Source: Pseudomonas putida W15Oct28 (GTDB taxonomy: Bacteria > Pseudomonadota > Gammaproteobacteria > Pseudomonadales > Pseudomonadaceae). From it: a stretch of DNA of 64,000 nucleotides. The translations under genes were made by a program, and so were the position numbers. The stretch spans positions 62,001 through 126,000 of the forward strand of contig NZ_JENB01000018.1 in the NCBI RefSeq assembly GCF_000708715.2. The letters run 5' to 3'. The notes beneath the pieces were generated by a model. That model was not told where the DNA came from. It did no database searches and saw only the letters and a list, made by a program, of their open reading frames with translations. This document shows positions 1 through 8,166 of this stretch, in pieces; positions within the stretch are counted from its first letter, which is position 1; every line of letters begins with the position of its first letter.

Positions 1-31
1 CGGGTGACACGTACTGACAGGTAATCCAGGC

Positions 32-1726
32 TCATATCAATTGCTCGCTGGGTTCGATTTCGGCGTCTGCCCTGGCCGCCGTCAGCGACCGCCCGGCACG
101 TCGCCCGGAAAACACACAATCGGCCAGCGACAGGCCGCTGACGTACAAATGGCAAGGAATGCCGATGGCGGTACGCCCGGCCGCATACAAGCCAGGGATC
201 GGCAGGCCTTCAGCGCCCAGCACCGCGCCGCTGTCTTCATTGACCTTGAGGCCGCCCAGGGTCAACGCCCCGAGGGGGAACAGGGGGTTGCTGACAGAAA
301 TGTCACAGGCATAGTACGGGCCCTGATCGAGCACCTGCCGGCTGCCTTGCGACTTGCCGAAGGCATCCTCGGCGTCCCCCCGGGCGGCTGTGTTGTAGGC
401 GTGCAGTGCGCTGCGCAATACATCGGCACGCATACCCGTGGCCTGGGCCAGCTGCTCGATGCTCTGGCCCTTGCGCACACCGCGCAGCATCAGCAGCAAT
501 GCCGGCAAGCTCTGGAACCACCAGTACCCGTCGAACAGCGCTTGCCTGATCGACTGCTTGCGCAGGCGGGCGTCCAGCACCAGCCAGGCCTTGCCGCCCT
601 GCTCTTCACACAGCGGCTGACCCAGGGTGGCGCCGTAGACTTCTTCGTTGACGAAGCGCTGGCCGAGGGTGTTGACCACAATGCCCTTGGGCCAGCAAAA
701 CGGGGGGTTGATGAAGCGCCAGGCCGACACCCGCTGCAAGCGATCGCTGACCCCACCGACACTCACGCCCAGGCGCAGGCCACTGCCATCGCAGCCGGTC
801 GCGCCGACTTTGAAGTTGCGGCGAAATTTCGGTGCATGCTCGCTGACCATCTCGCGGTTGAAAATGAAGCCACCGGTGCTCAGCACCACCCCTCGCCGGG
901 CGCGCACAAGCCGCGGCCGGGCAAAGTCGAGTTCCAGCTGGCGCACGCGTTTGCGCAAGGTGTCGCAGTAGCGCGGGGCAAAGTTTTGCAGGCGTTCGGC
1001 ACGCGCCGCCCATCTGGCATGCAACCGCGCCTGGGCACTACCGGCCGGCAGGCACCACAGCTCCACGCCGACTACCCTGCCGTTGTGATCGCTTATCAGG
1101 CGCCGGGCAGCGGACTGAAGTTGCGGCCGCACGCCGTTGCGCAGGCAAGCCGCCTTGAGGTGCGCGTACAGCACCGCGCCACATTGGCCCTTGCCTACCG
1201 TGCGATGGCCCCGCGGCGCCGGGGGTAAATCGCTACGGTGCGACGGCACCAGCTCATTACCTGAGTAATAGAGAAACTGGCCATCGGCTGGATACGAGGT
1301 TTTACCGCCGGGCGGCATGCTGTGGGCATAAGGCACGCCATGGCTCTCCAGCCAGGCCAGGTTGGCGGCACTGTCCTGACAAAAACGCCGCAAGGTGGCA
1401 TCGGCGACCACCCCCTGGGTTTCGTGTTTGAGGTAGGCGAACATCGCCTCGGGCGTATCGCCAAAGCCAGCAGCCTGCTGCTGGCGGGTGCCTCCGCCGG
1501 CGTAGACCACGCCACCGCTCTTGGCACTGGCACCGCCGCCGGTGAAACGGTCGGCGACCAGCACGTCGGCGCCCTGGGCGCGGGCCTCAAGGGCAGCGCA
1601 GGCGCCGGCCGCCCCCCAGCCGATCACCAGCACATCACAGTGGTCATCCCAGTGCAGGGCGTCGGCATCGGCCACCTGCAACGCCGGCTGGATCTCGGTA
1701 CACGTCGATTTGACAGCGGCTGGCAT
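32..1726 (-). CDS. FAD-dependent 3-ketosteroid dehydrogenase-like flavoprotein (delta4-(5alpha) type)
   Basis: A 564-residue flavoprotein of the fumarate reductase / 3-ketosteroid dehydrogenase family, expected to introduce a double bond next to a ring ketone using FAD. A Rossmann dinucleotide motif (GWGAAG, residues 36-41) and the C-terminal FAD segment GLYAAGRTAIG are visible. Close to the C-terminus it reads YVSG (about residues 528-531). From memory, delta4-(5alpha)-ketosteroid dehydrogenases (Kst4D/TesI) carry their catalytic Tyr and Ser in a YxS motif here, unlike the YPGAG of delta1 enzymes. The start has a strong GAGGAG ribosome site. It lies 9 bases behind the second dehydrogenase, so the two are probably co-translated. 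Family is secure; the steroid substrate is inferred, and another alicyclic ketone (for example 4-oxocyclohexanecarboxylate) is possible. Confidence 0.8.
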   Translation of the reverse strand: MPAAVKSTCTEIQPALQVADADALHWDDHCDVLVIGWGAAGACAALEARAQGADVLVADRFTGGGASAKSGGVVYAGGGTRQQQAAGFGDTPEAMFAYLKHETQGVVADATLRRFCQDSAANLAWLESHGVPYAHSMPPGGKTSYPADGQFLYYSGNELVPSHRSDLPPAPRGHRTVGKGQCGAVLYAHLKAACLRNGVRPQLQSAARRLISDHNGRVVGVELWCLPAGSAQARLHARWAARAERLQNFAPRYCDTLRKRVRQLELDFARPRLVRARRGVVLSTGGFIFNREMVSEHAPKFRRNFKVGATGCDGSGLRLGVSVGGVSDRLQRVSAWRFINPPFCWPKGIVVNTLGQRFVNEEVYGATLGQPLCEEQGGKAWLVLDARLRKQSIRQALFDGYWWFQSLPALLLMLRGVRKGQSIEQLAQATGMRADVLRSALHAYNTAARGDAEDAFGKSQGSRQVLDQGPYYACDISVSNPLFPLGALTLGGLKVNEDSGAVLGAEGLPIPGLYAAGRTAIGIPCHLYVSGLSLADCVFSGRRAGRSLTAARADAEIEPSEQLI

Positions 1727-1735
1727 GGCAACTCC

Positions 1736-3445
1736 TCAACGATTGGCAGCAATGTGATGGGCCGCGATATAGCCGAACGTCATGGCCGGCCCCAAGGTGC
1801 CGCCGGCACCGGGGTAACTGGTGCCCATGACCGACGCCGAGCAGTTGCCAATGGCATACAGGCCAGGAATGACCTCGCCGTCCTGGCTTACTACCTGCGC
1901 ATGTTCGTTGGTCAAGAGCCCACCTTTGGTGCCGATGTCGCCAGCGTCCAGGCGCATCGCGTAGTACGGCCCCTTGCTCAGGGGCGCCAGGCACGGGTTG
2001 GGTTTCACGTTGCTGTCGCCGTAGTAACGGTCGAACACGTTGCCGCCACGGCCAAAGTCGGCATCGACGCCGCTGCGGGCGTAGGCGTTCATTTTCTGCA
2101 CGGTCTGCTCAAGCCCTGCGCGGTCGACGCCGATCTGCGCCGCTAGCGCCGCCAGGCTGTCAGCCTTGTAGTACAAGGTATTGAGCCATTCCTTACGCAG
2201 TCGGCTGTCGGGCATGACCTGGGCCGGCATCAACGGCCCCATGGCGTAGTTGAAGCGAAAATGGCCATCGAAGATCACCCAGGACGGGATCGACTTGCCA
2301 CCGGTGTGCTGGTTGTCGCGGTACATTGCGTCGACAAATTCCAGGTATGGCGCCGCCTCATTGACAAAGCGCCGGCCCAGGCTGTTGACCACGATGGCGC
2401 CGGGGAACGCCCGTTCGGCAAATACCCCACGGGGTTTCTCTTCGCCGGGCACGGTAATGGTCGGTGCCCACCAGGCCCAATCCATCAGGGCGGTCGCCGC
2501 GCCCAGCTCGATACCGGCCTGTAACGCTGCACCGGTGTTGTTGCCCGGTGGCGTGGCGCTCCAGTCGCGCAGGGTTGGCTGCGGTAGATAGCGCTCGCGC
2601 AACGCCTGGTTCTGCTCAAAGCCTCCGGAGCCAAAAATCACCGCATGGCGGGCATGCAGCTGCAGCGTCTGCCCGTCACGACAAACCTGCATGCCAATGA
2701 CCCGGCCATTGTCGGTGATCAGGTGCTGGAAGTCGGTGTTCAACCACAGCGGAATGTTGCGGTCCATCAACGAGCGACGCAACGAGGCAACCAGCGAGCT
2801 GCCCAAGGCGGCGCGGCGGTCGCGCCGGCTCTTGCGGCGCCATTTGAAGTCGAGCTTGTAGCGCAGCATCAGGCCGAGAATCAGCAGTCGCCAGCCAAAG
2901 GAGCGCGACATGGCCTTGTGCGCGTGCCGGGCGGTCCAGGCAATGCGCCCCATCAGCAGTGTCGAGGGTGACGGTGTGCGCAGGTTGGCCAGTTCATCAC
3001 CGAGCAGGCTGGTGTCGAACAGCTCCGGGTCGAGGGTGCGACCGCCGGCCAGCGAGCCCGGCAGTTGCGGATAGTAGTCCGGGTACTTTGCCGCCACGGC
3101 GTACCGCACATGGCTGTTGTCCACCAGGGCCCGGATCATCTGCGGCGCATGCTTGACGTAGGCACGCAAGCGCTTGTCATCACCATGCTCACCGGTGGCG
3201 GCCTTGAGGTACTGCAGGGCCAGCTCGACACTGTCGCGGCCACCTTTGGCGGCGAAGTAGTGGTTATTGGGGATCCAGATGCCGCCGCCGGAGATCGCCG
3301 ACGTACCGCCGAACTTGTCGCTTTTCTCGACAACCAGTACCGATAGACCCTGTTCGGCAGCAAACAGCGCCGAGGTCATCGCACCGGCACCGGAGCCGAC
3401 GACGATCACGTCGTAGTGTGAAACAGGCTGAGCTTTAGCTGTCAT
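1736..3445 (-). CDS. FAD-dependent 3-ketosteroid delta1-dehydrogenase-like flavoprotein
   Basis: A 569-residue KstD-family flavoprotein. The FAD motif GSGAG is at residues 17-21, SGGGIWIPNNH follows near residue 52, and the C-terminus carries NCSASVMGTSYPGAGGTLG. In KstD the Tyr and Gly of the YPGAG element belong to the active site that removes hydrogens from C1 and C2 of ring A. The ORF can be extended 29 codons upstream. I chose the ATG at 3445 because it precedes the FAD fold directly. The DNA just before and over this ATG reads AACAACAA, a possible Hfq/Crc site. It sits between the monooxygenase gene and the Kst4D-type gene on the same strand. The pair resembles tesH/tesI of steroid degraders. 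Substrate is inferred only. Confidence 0.83.
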   Translation of the reverse strand: MTAKAQPVSHYDVIVVGSGAGAMTSALFAAEQGLSVLVVEKSDKFGGTSAISGGGIWIPNNHYFAAKGGRDSVELALQYLKAATGEHGDDKRLRAYVKHAPQMIRALVDNSHVRYAVAAKYPDYYPQLPGSLAGGRTLDPELFDTSLLGDELANLRTPSPSTLLMGRIAWTARHAHKAMSRSFGWRLLILGLMLRYKLDFKWRRKSRRDRRAALGSSLVASLRRSLMDRNIPLWLNTDFQHLITDNGRVIGMQVCRDGQTLQLHARHAVIFGSGGFEQNQALRERYLPQPTLRDWSATPPGNNTGAALQAGIELGAATALMDWAWWAPTITVPGEEKPRGVFAERAFPGAIVVNSLGRRFVNEAAPYLEFVDAMYRDNQHTGGKSIPSWVIFDGHFRFNYAMGPLMPAQVMPDSRLRKEWLNTLYYKADSLAALAAQIGVDRAGLEQTVQKMNAYARSGVDADFGRGGNVFDRYYGDSNVKPNPCLAPLSKGPYYAMRLDAGDIGTKGGLLTNEHAQVVSQDGEVIPGLYAIGNCSASVMGTSYPGAGGTLGPAMTFGYIAAHHIAANR

Positions 3446-3452
3446 TGTTGTT
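3445..3452 (-). promoter_or_regulatory. AAnAAnAA motif (possible Hfq/Crc target) at the start of the KstD-like gene
   Basis: On the minus strand the bases AACAACAA overlap the A of the start codon. In Pseudomonas, A-rich AAnAAnAA (CA) motifs near translation starts are bound by Hfq with Crc to repress catabolic mRNAs. The match is exact; function is inferred. Confidence 0.5.
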
Positions 3453-3535
3453 GTGCCTTGGCTGTGATCGGAAATATCCCGGCGTGCCGGCCAGGGGGGC
3501 GCAGGCCCAGGCCTGCAGCCAGGCCCGGGCACGGC

Positions 3536-4723
3536 TCATACGTAAGGATCAGGGTTGGGCAGGCCCAGTTGCACGGCGCCAAGGCTGCGGCTGAAGGCCA
3601 TGTAGTTGTTGGCGATATGCCCACGCGCCTGATGCAGGTCGCGGAACAGGCGCGCCACCGGGTTGGTGTTGTACAGCCCGGAAGCGGCCATGCAGCGCAA
3701 CAGTTCGTTGACCTTCTCGGCGCAGATATTGGTGACGTACGACGATTGGTAGCGGTACAGCAGGCGGGTTTCCACGTCCGGGTATTCACCCGCTTCGGCC
3801 AGCGTCATCAGGTGCGCATAGTTGCGCTCCAGCACCAGCCGCAGGCTGTCGACGATGATGGTTGCCTCCGCTACGGTGGTTTGCGCCACCGGGTCGTCGG
3901 CGGTTTTCATACCGTGCTTGCCGATGTGCGCCGCGGCATTGGCGCGGAATTCGTTGATCGCCCCCTGCAAGGCACCGATGGCCGACGAGGACACCGCGCG
4001 CGTGAACACCTGAGCGAAAGGAATGGCATAGATCGGGTTGGTGTTGACCAGGCGTCCGGGCGTGGCTTCAAGCGTGCAGTTGTTGGTGCGTTGCACGCGG
4101 TGTGCTGGCACGAAGGCATCTTCGACGACAATGTCGTGGCTGCCGGTGCCGCGCAGGCCCAGCACGTCCCAGTTGTGCTCGATACGGTAGTCACTGCGCG
4201 GGATCAGGAAGGTGCCGTGCTCCGCTGCCTGGTCGCCATCGGCGGGCAACACACCGCCGAGGAAGCACCATTGGCAGTGCTCGCTACCGCTGGAAAAGCC
4301 CCAGCGCCCGCTGATGCGATAGCCGCCCTCAACCACGGTTACCTTGGCCACGGGCATGTAGGTGGACGAGATCAGGGTGGTGTGGTCCTGGCCCCATACA
4401 TCGCGCTGGGCCTCGATCGGGTAACGCGCCAGTTGCCAGGGGTGTACGCCCATCACGCCATAAATCCACGCCGTGGACATGCAGCCTTCGGCGAGGATCA
4501 TCTGGATTTCGAAAAAAGTCCGCGGATCGACTTCGTAACCACCGAACGCACGTGGTTGCAGGGCACGCAACAAGCCGGCCTGTTGCAATTCGAAGATGGT
4601 TTCGTCAGGTACCCGGAACTCGCGGTCAGCGCGCGCGGTGCGGCTTTTGAGGGCGGGCACCAGGCGCCGGGCGTGTTCAAGCAGTTCGATTTCTTCCCGC
4701 GTTTTCTCTCGCATGCTGTCCAT
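3536..4723 (-). CDS. Flavin-dependent aromatic hydroxylase, oxygenase component (HsaA/TesA2/HpaH-C2 type)
   Basis: A 395-residue protein with the acyl-CoA dehydrogenase fold. Its wording (FGGYEVDPRTFFEIQMIL, GRWGFSSGSEHCQW, LRGTGSHDIVVEDAFVP) is that of reduced-flavin-using group D monooxygenases rather than true acyl-CoA dehydrogenases. In this family HsaA and TesA2 hydroxylate the aromatised A ring of secosteroids, and C2 of p-hydroxyphenylacetate hydroxylase makes a catechol. It would need a separate flavin reductase, and one is encoded in the divergent arm at 8167. GGGAG lies about a dozen bases upstream of the chosen ATG; a second ATG lies three codons in. Product is expected to be a catechol for extradiol cleavage. 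Family confident, substrate unproven. Confidence 0.82.
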   Translation of the reverse strand: MDSMREKTREEIELLEHARRLVPALKSRTARADREFRVPDETIFELQQAGLLRALQPRAFGGYEVDPRTFFEIQMILAEGCMSTAWIYGVMGVHPWQLARYPIEAQRDVWGQDHTTLISSTYMPVAKVTVVEGGYRISGRWGFSSGSEHCQWCFLGGVLPADGDQAAEHGTFLIPRSDYRIEHNWDVLGLRGTGSHDIVVEDAFVPAHRVQRTNNCTLEATPGRLVNTNPIYAIPFAQVFTRAVSSSAIGALQGAINEFRANAAAHIGKHGMKTADDPVAQTTVAEATIIVDSLRLVLERNYAHLMTLAEAGEYPDVETRLLYRYQSSYVTNICAEKVNELLRCMAASGLYNTNPVARLFRDLHQARGHIANNYMAFSRSLGAVQLGLPNPDPYV

Positions 4724-4855
4724 CCGTTCGTTCTCCCAAACTCGTTGCGCGGTTGCGCAAGTCTTGGTCGATGATCGAATGCAGCAGGCGAATATTCATC
4801 GTCAAAGCGGACTAGAGAAACGCGGTACGGCGCCGTCCCTGGCGCCTTTACAGCC

Positions 4856-6451
4856 TCAGATCGCTGCGCGCCTGGCGGCCCACGGGCGGTCCTGTTCCAG
4901 CTGCGAGGCCAGGCGCAGCAGCACGTCTTCACCGCCAAGGCGAGCAGTGAACATCATGCCCACCGGCAGGCCGCTGTCACTCATGCCCAGTGGCAAGGAA
5001 ATGGCCGGCTGGCCGCTGACGTTGGCCAGCACGGTGAACGCGGCACTGCCCATGGCCTTGCGGGCGTAACTTTCGTAGGGCTGGTTGAGCGAGAGCTCGC
5101 CCAAGGCCGGTGTCAGGCTGGCGGTGACCGGCGAAAGGATCACATCAAAACGCTCGAATTGCTGTTCCATGGCCATGCTGATGTCTTCGAACGCATGCCG
5201 GGCACGCACTACGCCCTCACCCGTAGCCTTCGCTGCGCGCTCCAGCACACCAAAGGTGATGATTTCCAGGTCCTGCGGCCCCAACGCGCGGCCCAGGGCT
5301 TTCTCCCGGTCGTTGACCGTGACCAGCAACGAGTTGCCGATGGCCACGCCGTGGGCGCCGAACAGTTGCTGGGCCTGAACCGGCAAACGCAGCTCTTCCA
5401 CCTCGTGGCCGAGGCCCAGCAGTTGCTTGACGGTGTCCTCCAGAACCTTGGCAATCGCCGGGTCCAGCGGTGCTCCGGTCAGCGATTCGCGCACCAGCGC
5501 GACCCGCAAACGGCCGGGGTCACGGCCCAGCTCCTCGACGTAAGGGCGTACCAGCGGCAGGCTCCAGTACGGGCTACCGGGTTCGTGACCCTGGCCGGCA
5601 TCGAGAAACAACGCGGTATCGCGCACGCTGTGCGAGACCGTGTTGGCGACACTGGCACCAAACGAGCCTTCAAGGCGTGCCGGCCCGCTCGGCGTGCGAT
5701 AGCGTGTCGGCTTGAGGCCGACCAGCCCGCAGTAGGACGCAGGGATGCGGATCGAGCCGCCACCGTCGGTGGCATGGGCGACCGGGACAATACCAGCGGC
5801 CACCGCCGCGGCAGAACCACCGGACGAGCCCCCGGCGCTCAACGCCAGATTCCAGGGATTGCGGGTTTGCCCCCATGCCAACGACTCGGTAGTGGTGGTC
5901 AGGCCGAACTCCGGGCTGGTGGCTTTACCGAAAGGCACTGCCCCGGCGGCCTCATAACGGCGGATCAAGGTGCTGGTAACGCCCGACGGTGGCGCATCCT
6001 TGAACAGGCGGCTGCCGTTGCTGGTGGTCGTGCCCTGCAAGTAGGTGTTGAGGTCCTTGAGCAGGATCGGCACGCCCGCCAGCGAGCCCTGGGTCAGGGT
6101 GCCGGCCTTCTGCCTGGCCGCCAGCAACGCGCGGGCATAATCGTCATGGCGCATGTTGACTGCGTTGATCTTCGGGTTGACCAGGTCACAACGGGCAAAT
6201 GCTGCGCCGAGCAAGTCTTCGGCACTGAAGTGGCCGGCCTGCAAGCCCTTGGCCATGGCCCAGGCATCCAGGCCCAGGTAATCGCTGGCCGACAAGCCGC
6301 CAGCGGCCCGGGCATCGGCAAACCGCCCCAGTAGCCCGACGCCCAGCGCCACTGCGCCGGCCTTGAGAACCTGGCGTCGCGGCCATCCGTCAGCGGCGTC
6401 GGCACCCGCCGTGGCAAGCGTGTCGGCCAGTGGCAATGCGTTTTTTTCCAT
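4856..6451 (-). CDS. Amidase-signature hydrolase with twin-arginine signal
   Basis: A 531-residue amidase-signature enzyme that should hydrolyse an amide or related bond. The triad can be placed as Lys132 (in PILLKDLN), cis-Ser209 (in GGSSGGS) and nucleophile Ser233 (in DGGGSIRIP). The N-terminus has PRRQVLK at residues 24-30, then a hydrophobic stretch and ADARA, which reads as a Tat signal with cleavage near residue 50. The mature enzyme is probably periplasmic. Amidases are not a usual part of ring-degradation clusters, so it may release the true substrate from a conjugate. The mRNA leader carries AATAAAAA 15-22 bases before the start. It precedes the monooxygenase on the same strand with a 132-base gap that contains GGCGCC twice, 6 bases apart, and no U-tract. 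Confidence 0.88.
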   Translation of the reverse strand: MEKNALPLADTLATAGADAADGWPRRQVLKAGAVALGVGLLGRFADARAAGGLSASDYLGLDAWAMAKGLQAGHFSAEDLLGAAFARCDLVNPKINAVNMRHDDYARALLAARQKAGTLTQGSLAGVPILLKDLNTYLQGTTTSNGSRLFKDAPPSGVTSTLIRRYEAAGAVPFGKATSPEFGLTTTTESLAWGQTRNPWNLALSAGGSSGGSAAAVAAGIVPVAHATDGGGSIRIPASYCGLVGLKPTRYRTPSGPARLEGSFGASVANTVSHSVRDTALFLDAGQGHEPGSPYWSLPLVRPYVEELGRDPGRLRVALVRESLTGAPLDPAIAKVLEDTVKQLLGLGHEVEELRLPVQAQQLFGAHGVAIGNSLLVTVNDREKALGRALGPQDLEIITFGVLERAAKATGEGVVRARHAFEDISMAMEQQFERFDVILSPVTASLTPALGELSLNQPYESYARKAMGSAAFTVLANVSGQPAISLPLGMSDSGLPVGMMFTARLGGEDVLLRLASQLEQDRPWAARRAAI

Positions 6452-6465
6452 GTGCAGAATTCCGT

Positions 6466-6473
6466 TTTTTATT
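6466..6473 (-). promoter_or_regulatory. AAnAAnAA motif (possible Hfq/Crc target) upstream of the amidase start
   Basis: The minus strand reads AATAAAAA, 15-22 bases before the amidase ATG, within the expected ribosome-binding window. It fits the AAnAAnAA pattern recognised by Hfq/Crc in pseudomonads. Such a run is less specific than AACAACAA, so support is moderate. Confidence 0.4.
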
Positions 6474-6512
6474 GTGTCTGTTCGATACGCTCAGCGCGCG
6501 CCAGCTACCCCG

Positions 6513-7949
6513 TCAATCTGGGGTGATTTGCGCTTTCATCGCGGCCAGGAAGTGTTCGCTGTACGGCGGTAGCAGGCCCCATTCACCGCGCGGGTCATGC
6601 TCGGGCGCCTTGAGTACGGTGCGCAGGTGGCTGAATTCGATAAAGCCTTCGCGACCGTGATAGTGCCCCATCCCTGACCCGCCGACACCGCCGAACGGGG
6701 CGTCATGCAAGGCGGCATGCATCATCACGTCGTTGAGGGTGACCCCGCCCGACAGGGTGTGCTCCAGCACATGGCGCTGCTCCTCGGCGTCGTTGCCAAA
6801 GTAGTAAAGGGCCAGAGGCCGCGGGCGGCCGTTGATCTGGGCGATGACCTGGTCAACGTCATCAAAGGGCAGCACCACCATTGCCGGGCCGAAGATTTCT
6901 TCATGCAGGATCAGGCTGTCATGGGGCGGGTCGACCACCAACTGCAACGGCCGACGGCGGTTCTGCTCATCAGCCGCTTGCGCGTAGGGCAGGCTCACTA
7001 CCCGGGCACCGGCTTGCAGCGCCTGCTGAACCAGGTTTTCAACACGGGACAGGTGCTGGGGATTGACCACCGCGACCACGTCCGGGTTGTCGCTCACCTC
7101 AGGGATGAACTGGCGGTAAGCGCTGGCAAAGGCCTCAAGAAAGCTTTCCAGCTGCTCGCGTGGCACGTAAACCAGGTCCGGGTTGATGCAGACCTGGCCA
7201 CTGTTGGTGGTCTTGGAAAGCGCAATACGAAAGGCTGCAGTGCCCAGGTCGGCGCTGCGCGCGACGATCACCGGCGACTTCCCGCCCAGTTCCAGCGTCA
7301 ACGGCACCAGGTGCTCGGCCGCATTGCGCATCACGGACTTGGCCACCGCAGTACTGCCGGTAAACACCAGGTGGTCGAACGGCTGCCCGGTAAAGGCCTG
7401 GGCCAGGTCGGCGCCACCGGTGACGACAGCCACTTCGAGCGGATCGAACCGCTCGGCAAACAGCTTGGCTACCAGCGCAGCAGTGCGTGGCACCACCTCC
7501 GAAGGTTTGAGAATCGCCCGGTTACCCGCCGCCAGCGCCGAACCCAGGGGGCTGAGCAAGGTATACAGCGGGGCGTTCCAGGTGCCCAGGATGCCCACCG
7601 TACCCTTGGGCTGATACATCACCCAGGCCTCGGCGCCCAGCTGATCGTAGGGGCTGAAGACGGGCCGCGGCTCATCCTGCATCCATCCTTCGAGGTGGTC
7701 GCGCGCGTGCTTGAGCGAGCCGAGCGAGCCCAGCACATCATTCATCAGCGAGAAACCCTGGGGGCGGCCGCCAAAGTCCGCATCCATCGCCTCGGCCAGC
7801 GCTTCGTGGTGCGCCACCAGCATGTCGATCACCCGCTGGATCCGCGCGCGGCGCTCAACGGCAGTGACGGCCCCTTGAGCGTTGAACGCGGCCTTTTGTT
7901 CACGCAGCAAGGCCGACAGCGTGTCGACGGAAGAATTTGCACAACTCAT
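6513..7949 (-). CDS. Aldehyde dehydrogenase, coniferyl-aldehyde dehydrogenase-like
   Basis: A 478-residue NAD(P)-dependent aldehyde dehydrogenase. The catalytic Cys lies in NSGQVCINPDLVYVP and the general-base Glu in TLELGGKSPV. The substrate-side sequence (NDVLGSLGSLKHARDHL, FSPYDQLGAEAW) resembles the coniferyl-aldehyde dehydrogenase (CalB) subgroup, which oxidises aromatic and longer aliphatic aldehydes. The ORF extends 22 codons further upstream. I chose the ATG at 7949 because GAGGAG lies 7 bases before it. It is the first gene of the minus-strand arm, transcribed away from the flavin reductase. It probably oxidises an aldehyde formed when a side chain of the growth substrate is removed; that role is inference. 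Confidence 0.88.
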   Translation of the reverse strand: MSCANSSVDTLSALLREQKAAFNAQGAVTAVERRARIQRVIDMLVAHHEALAEAMDADFGGRPQGFSLMNDVLGSLGSLKHARDHLEGWMQDEPRPVFSPYDQLGAEAWVMYQPKGTVGILGTWNAPLYTLLSPLGSALAAGNRAILKPSEVVPRTAALVAKLFAERFDPLEVAVVTGGADLAQAFTGQPFDHLVFTGSTAVAKSVMRNAAEHLVPLTLELGGKSPVIVARSADLGTAAFRIALSKTTNSGQVCINPDLVYVPREQLESFLEAFASAYRQFIPEVSDNPDVVAVVNPQHLSRVENLVQQALQAGARVVSLPYAQAADEQNRRRPLQLVVDPPHDSLILHEEIFGPAMVVLPFDDVDQVIAQINGRPRPLALYYFGNDAEEQRHVLEHTLSGGVTLNDVMMHAALHDAPFGGVGGSGMGHYHGREGFIEFSHLRTVLKAPEHDPRGEWGLLPPYSEHFLAAMKAQITPD

Positions 7950-8058
7950 TGGTGCCTCCTCAACTGAACAAGGGCCAGCATGTCGCCTCTGTGCCCACCA
8001 TGGCCGTCTTTGCACGACGCCCTGCCCCGCAAACTAGCCCCAGACCCCGGAGACCGCC

Positions 8059-8074
8059 TCGTCCAAGTGGACGA
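8059..8074. promoter_or_regulatory. Palindrome in the divergent promoter region of the catabolic cluster
   Basis: TCGTCCA and TGGACGA form a perfect inverted repeat with two bases between (16 bp). It is the clearest dyad in the 217-base gap between the two divergent arms, so it is a candidate operator for one regulator controlling both. No regulator gene other than the MarR domain fused to the flavin reductase is present in the cluster. Confidence 0.4.
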
Positions 8075-8166
8075 TCGAGCCAAAAACGTTAGTCCGTTGA
8101 GACGATGCAAAGCCCCGTGGCGCTGGGAATACTGCCAGCACGCACACTCATTCCATGAGGCCCATC

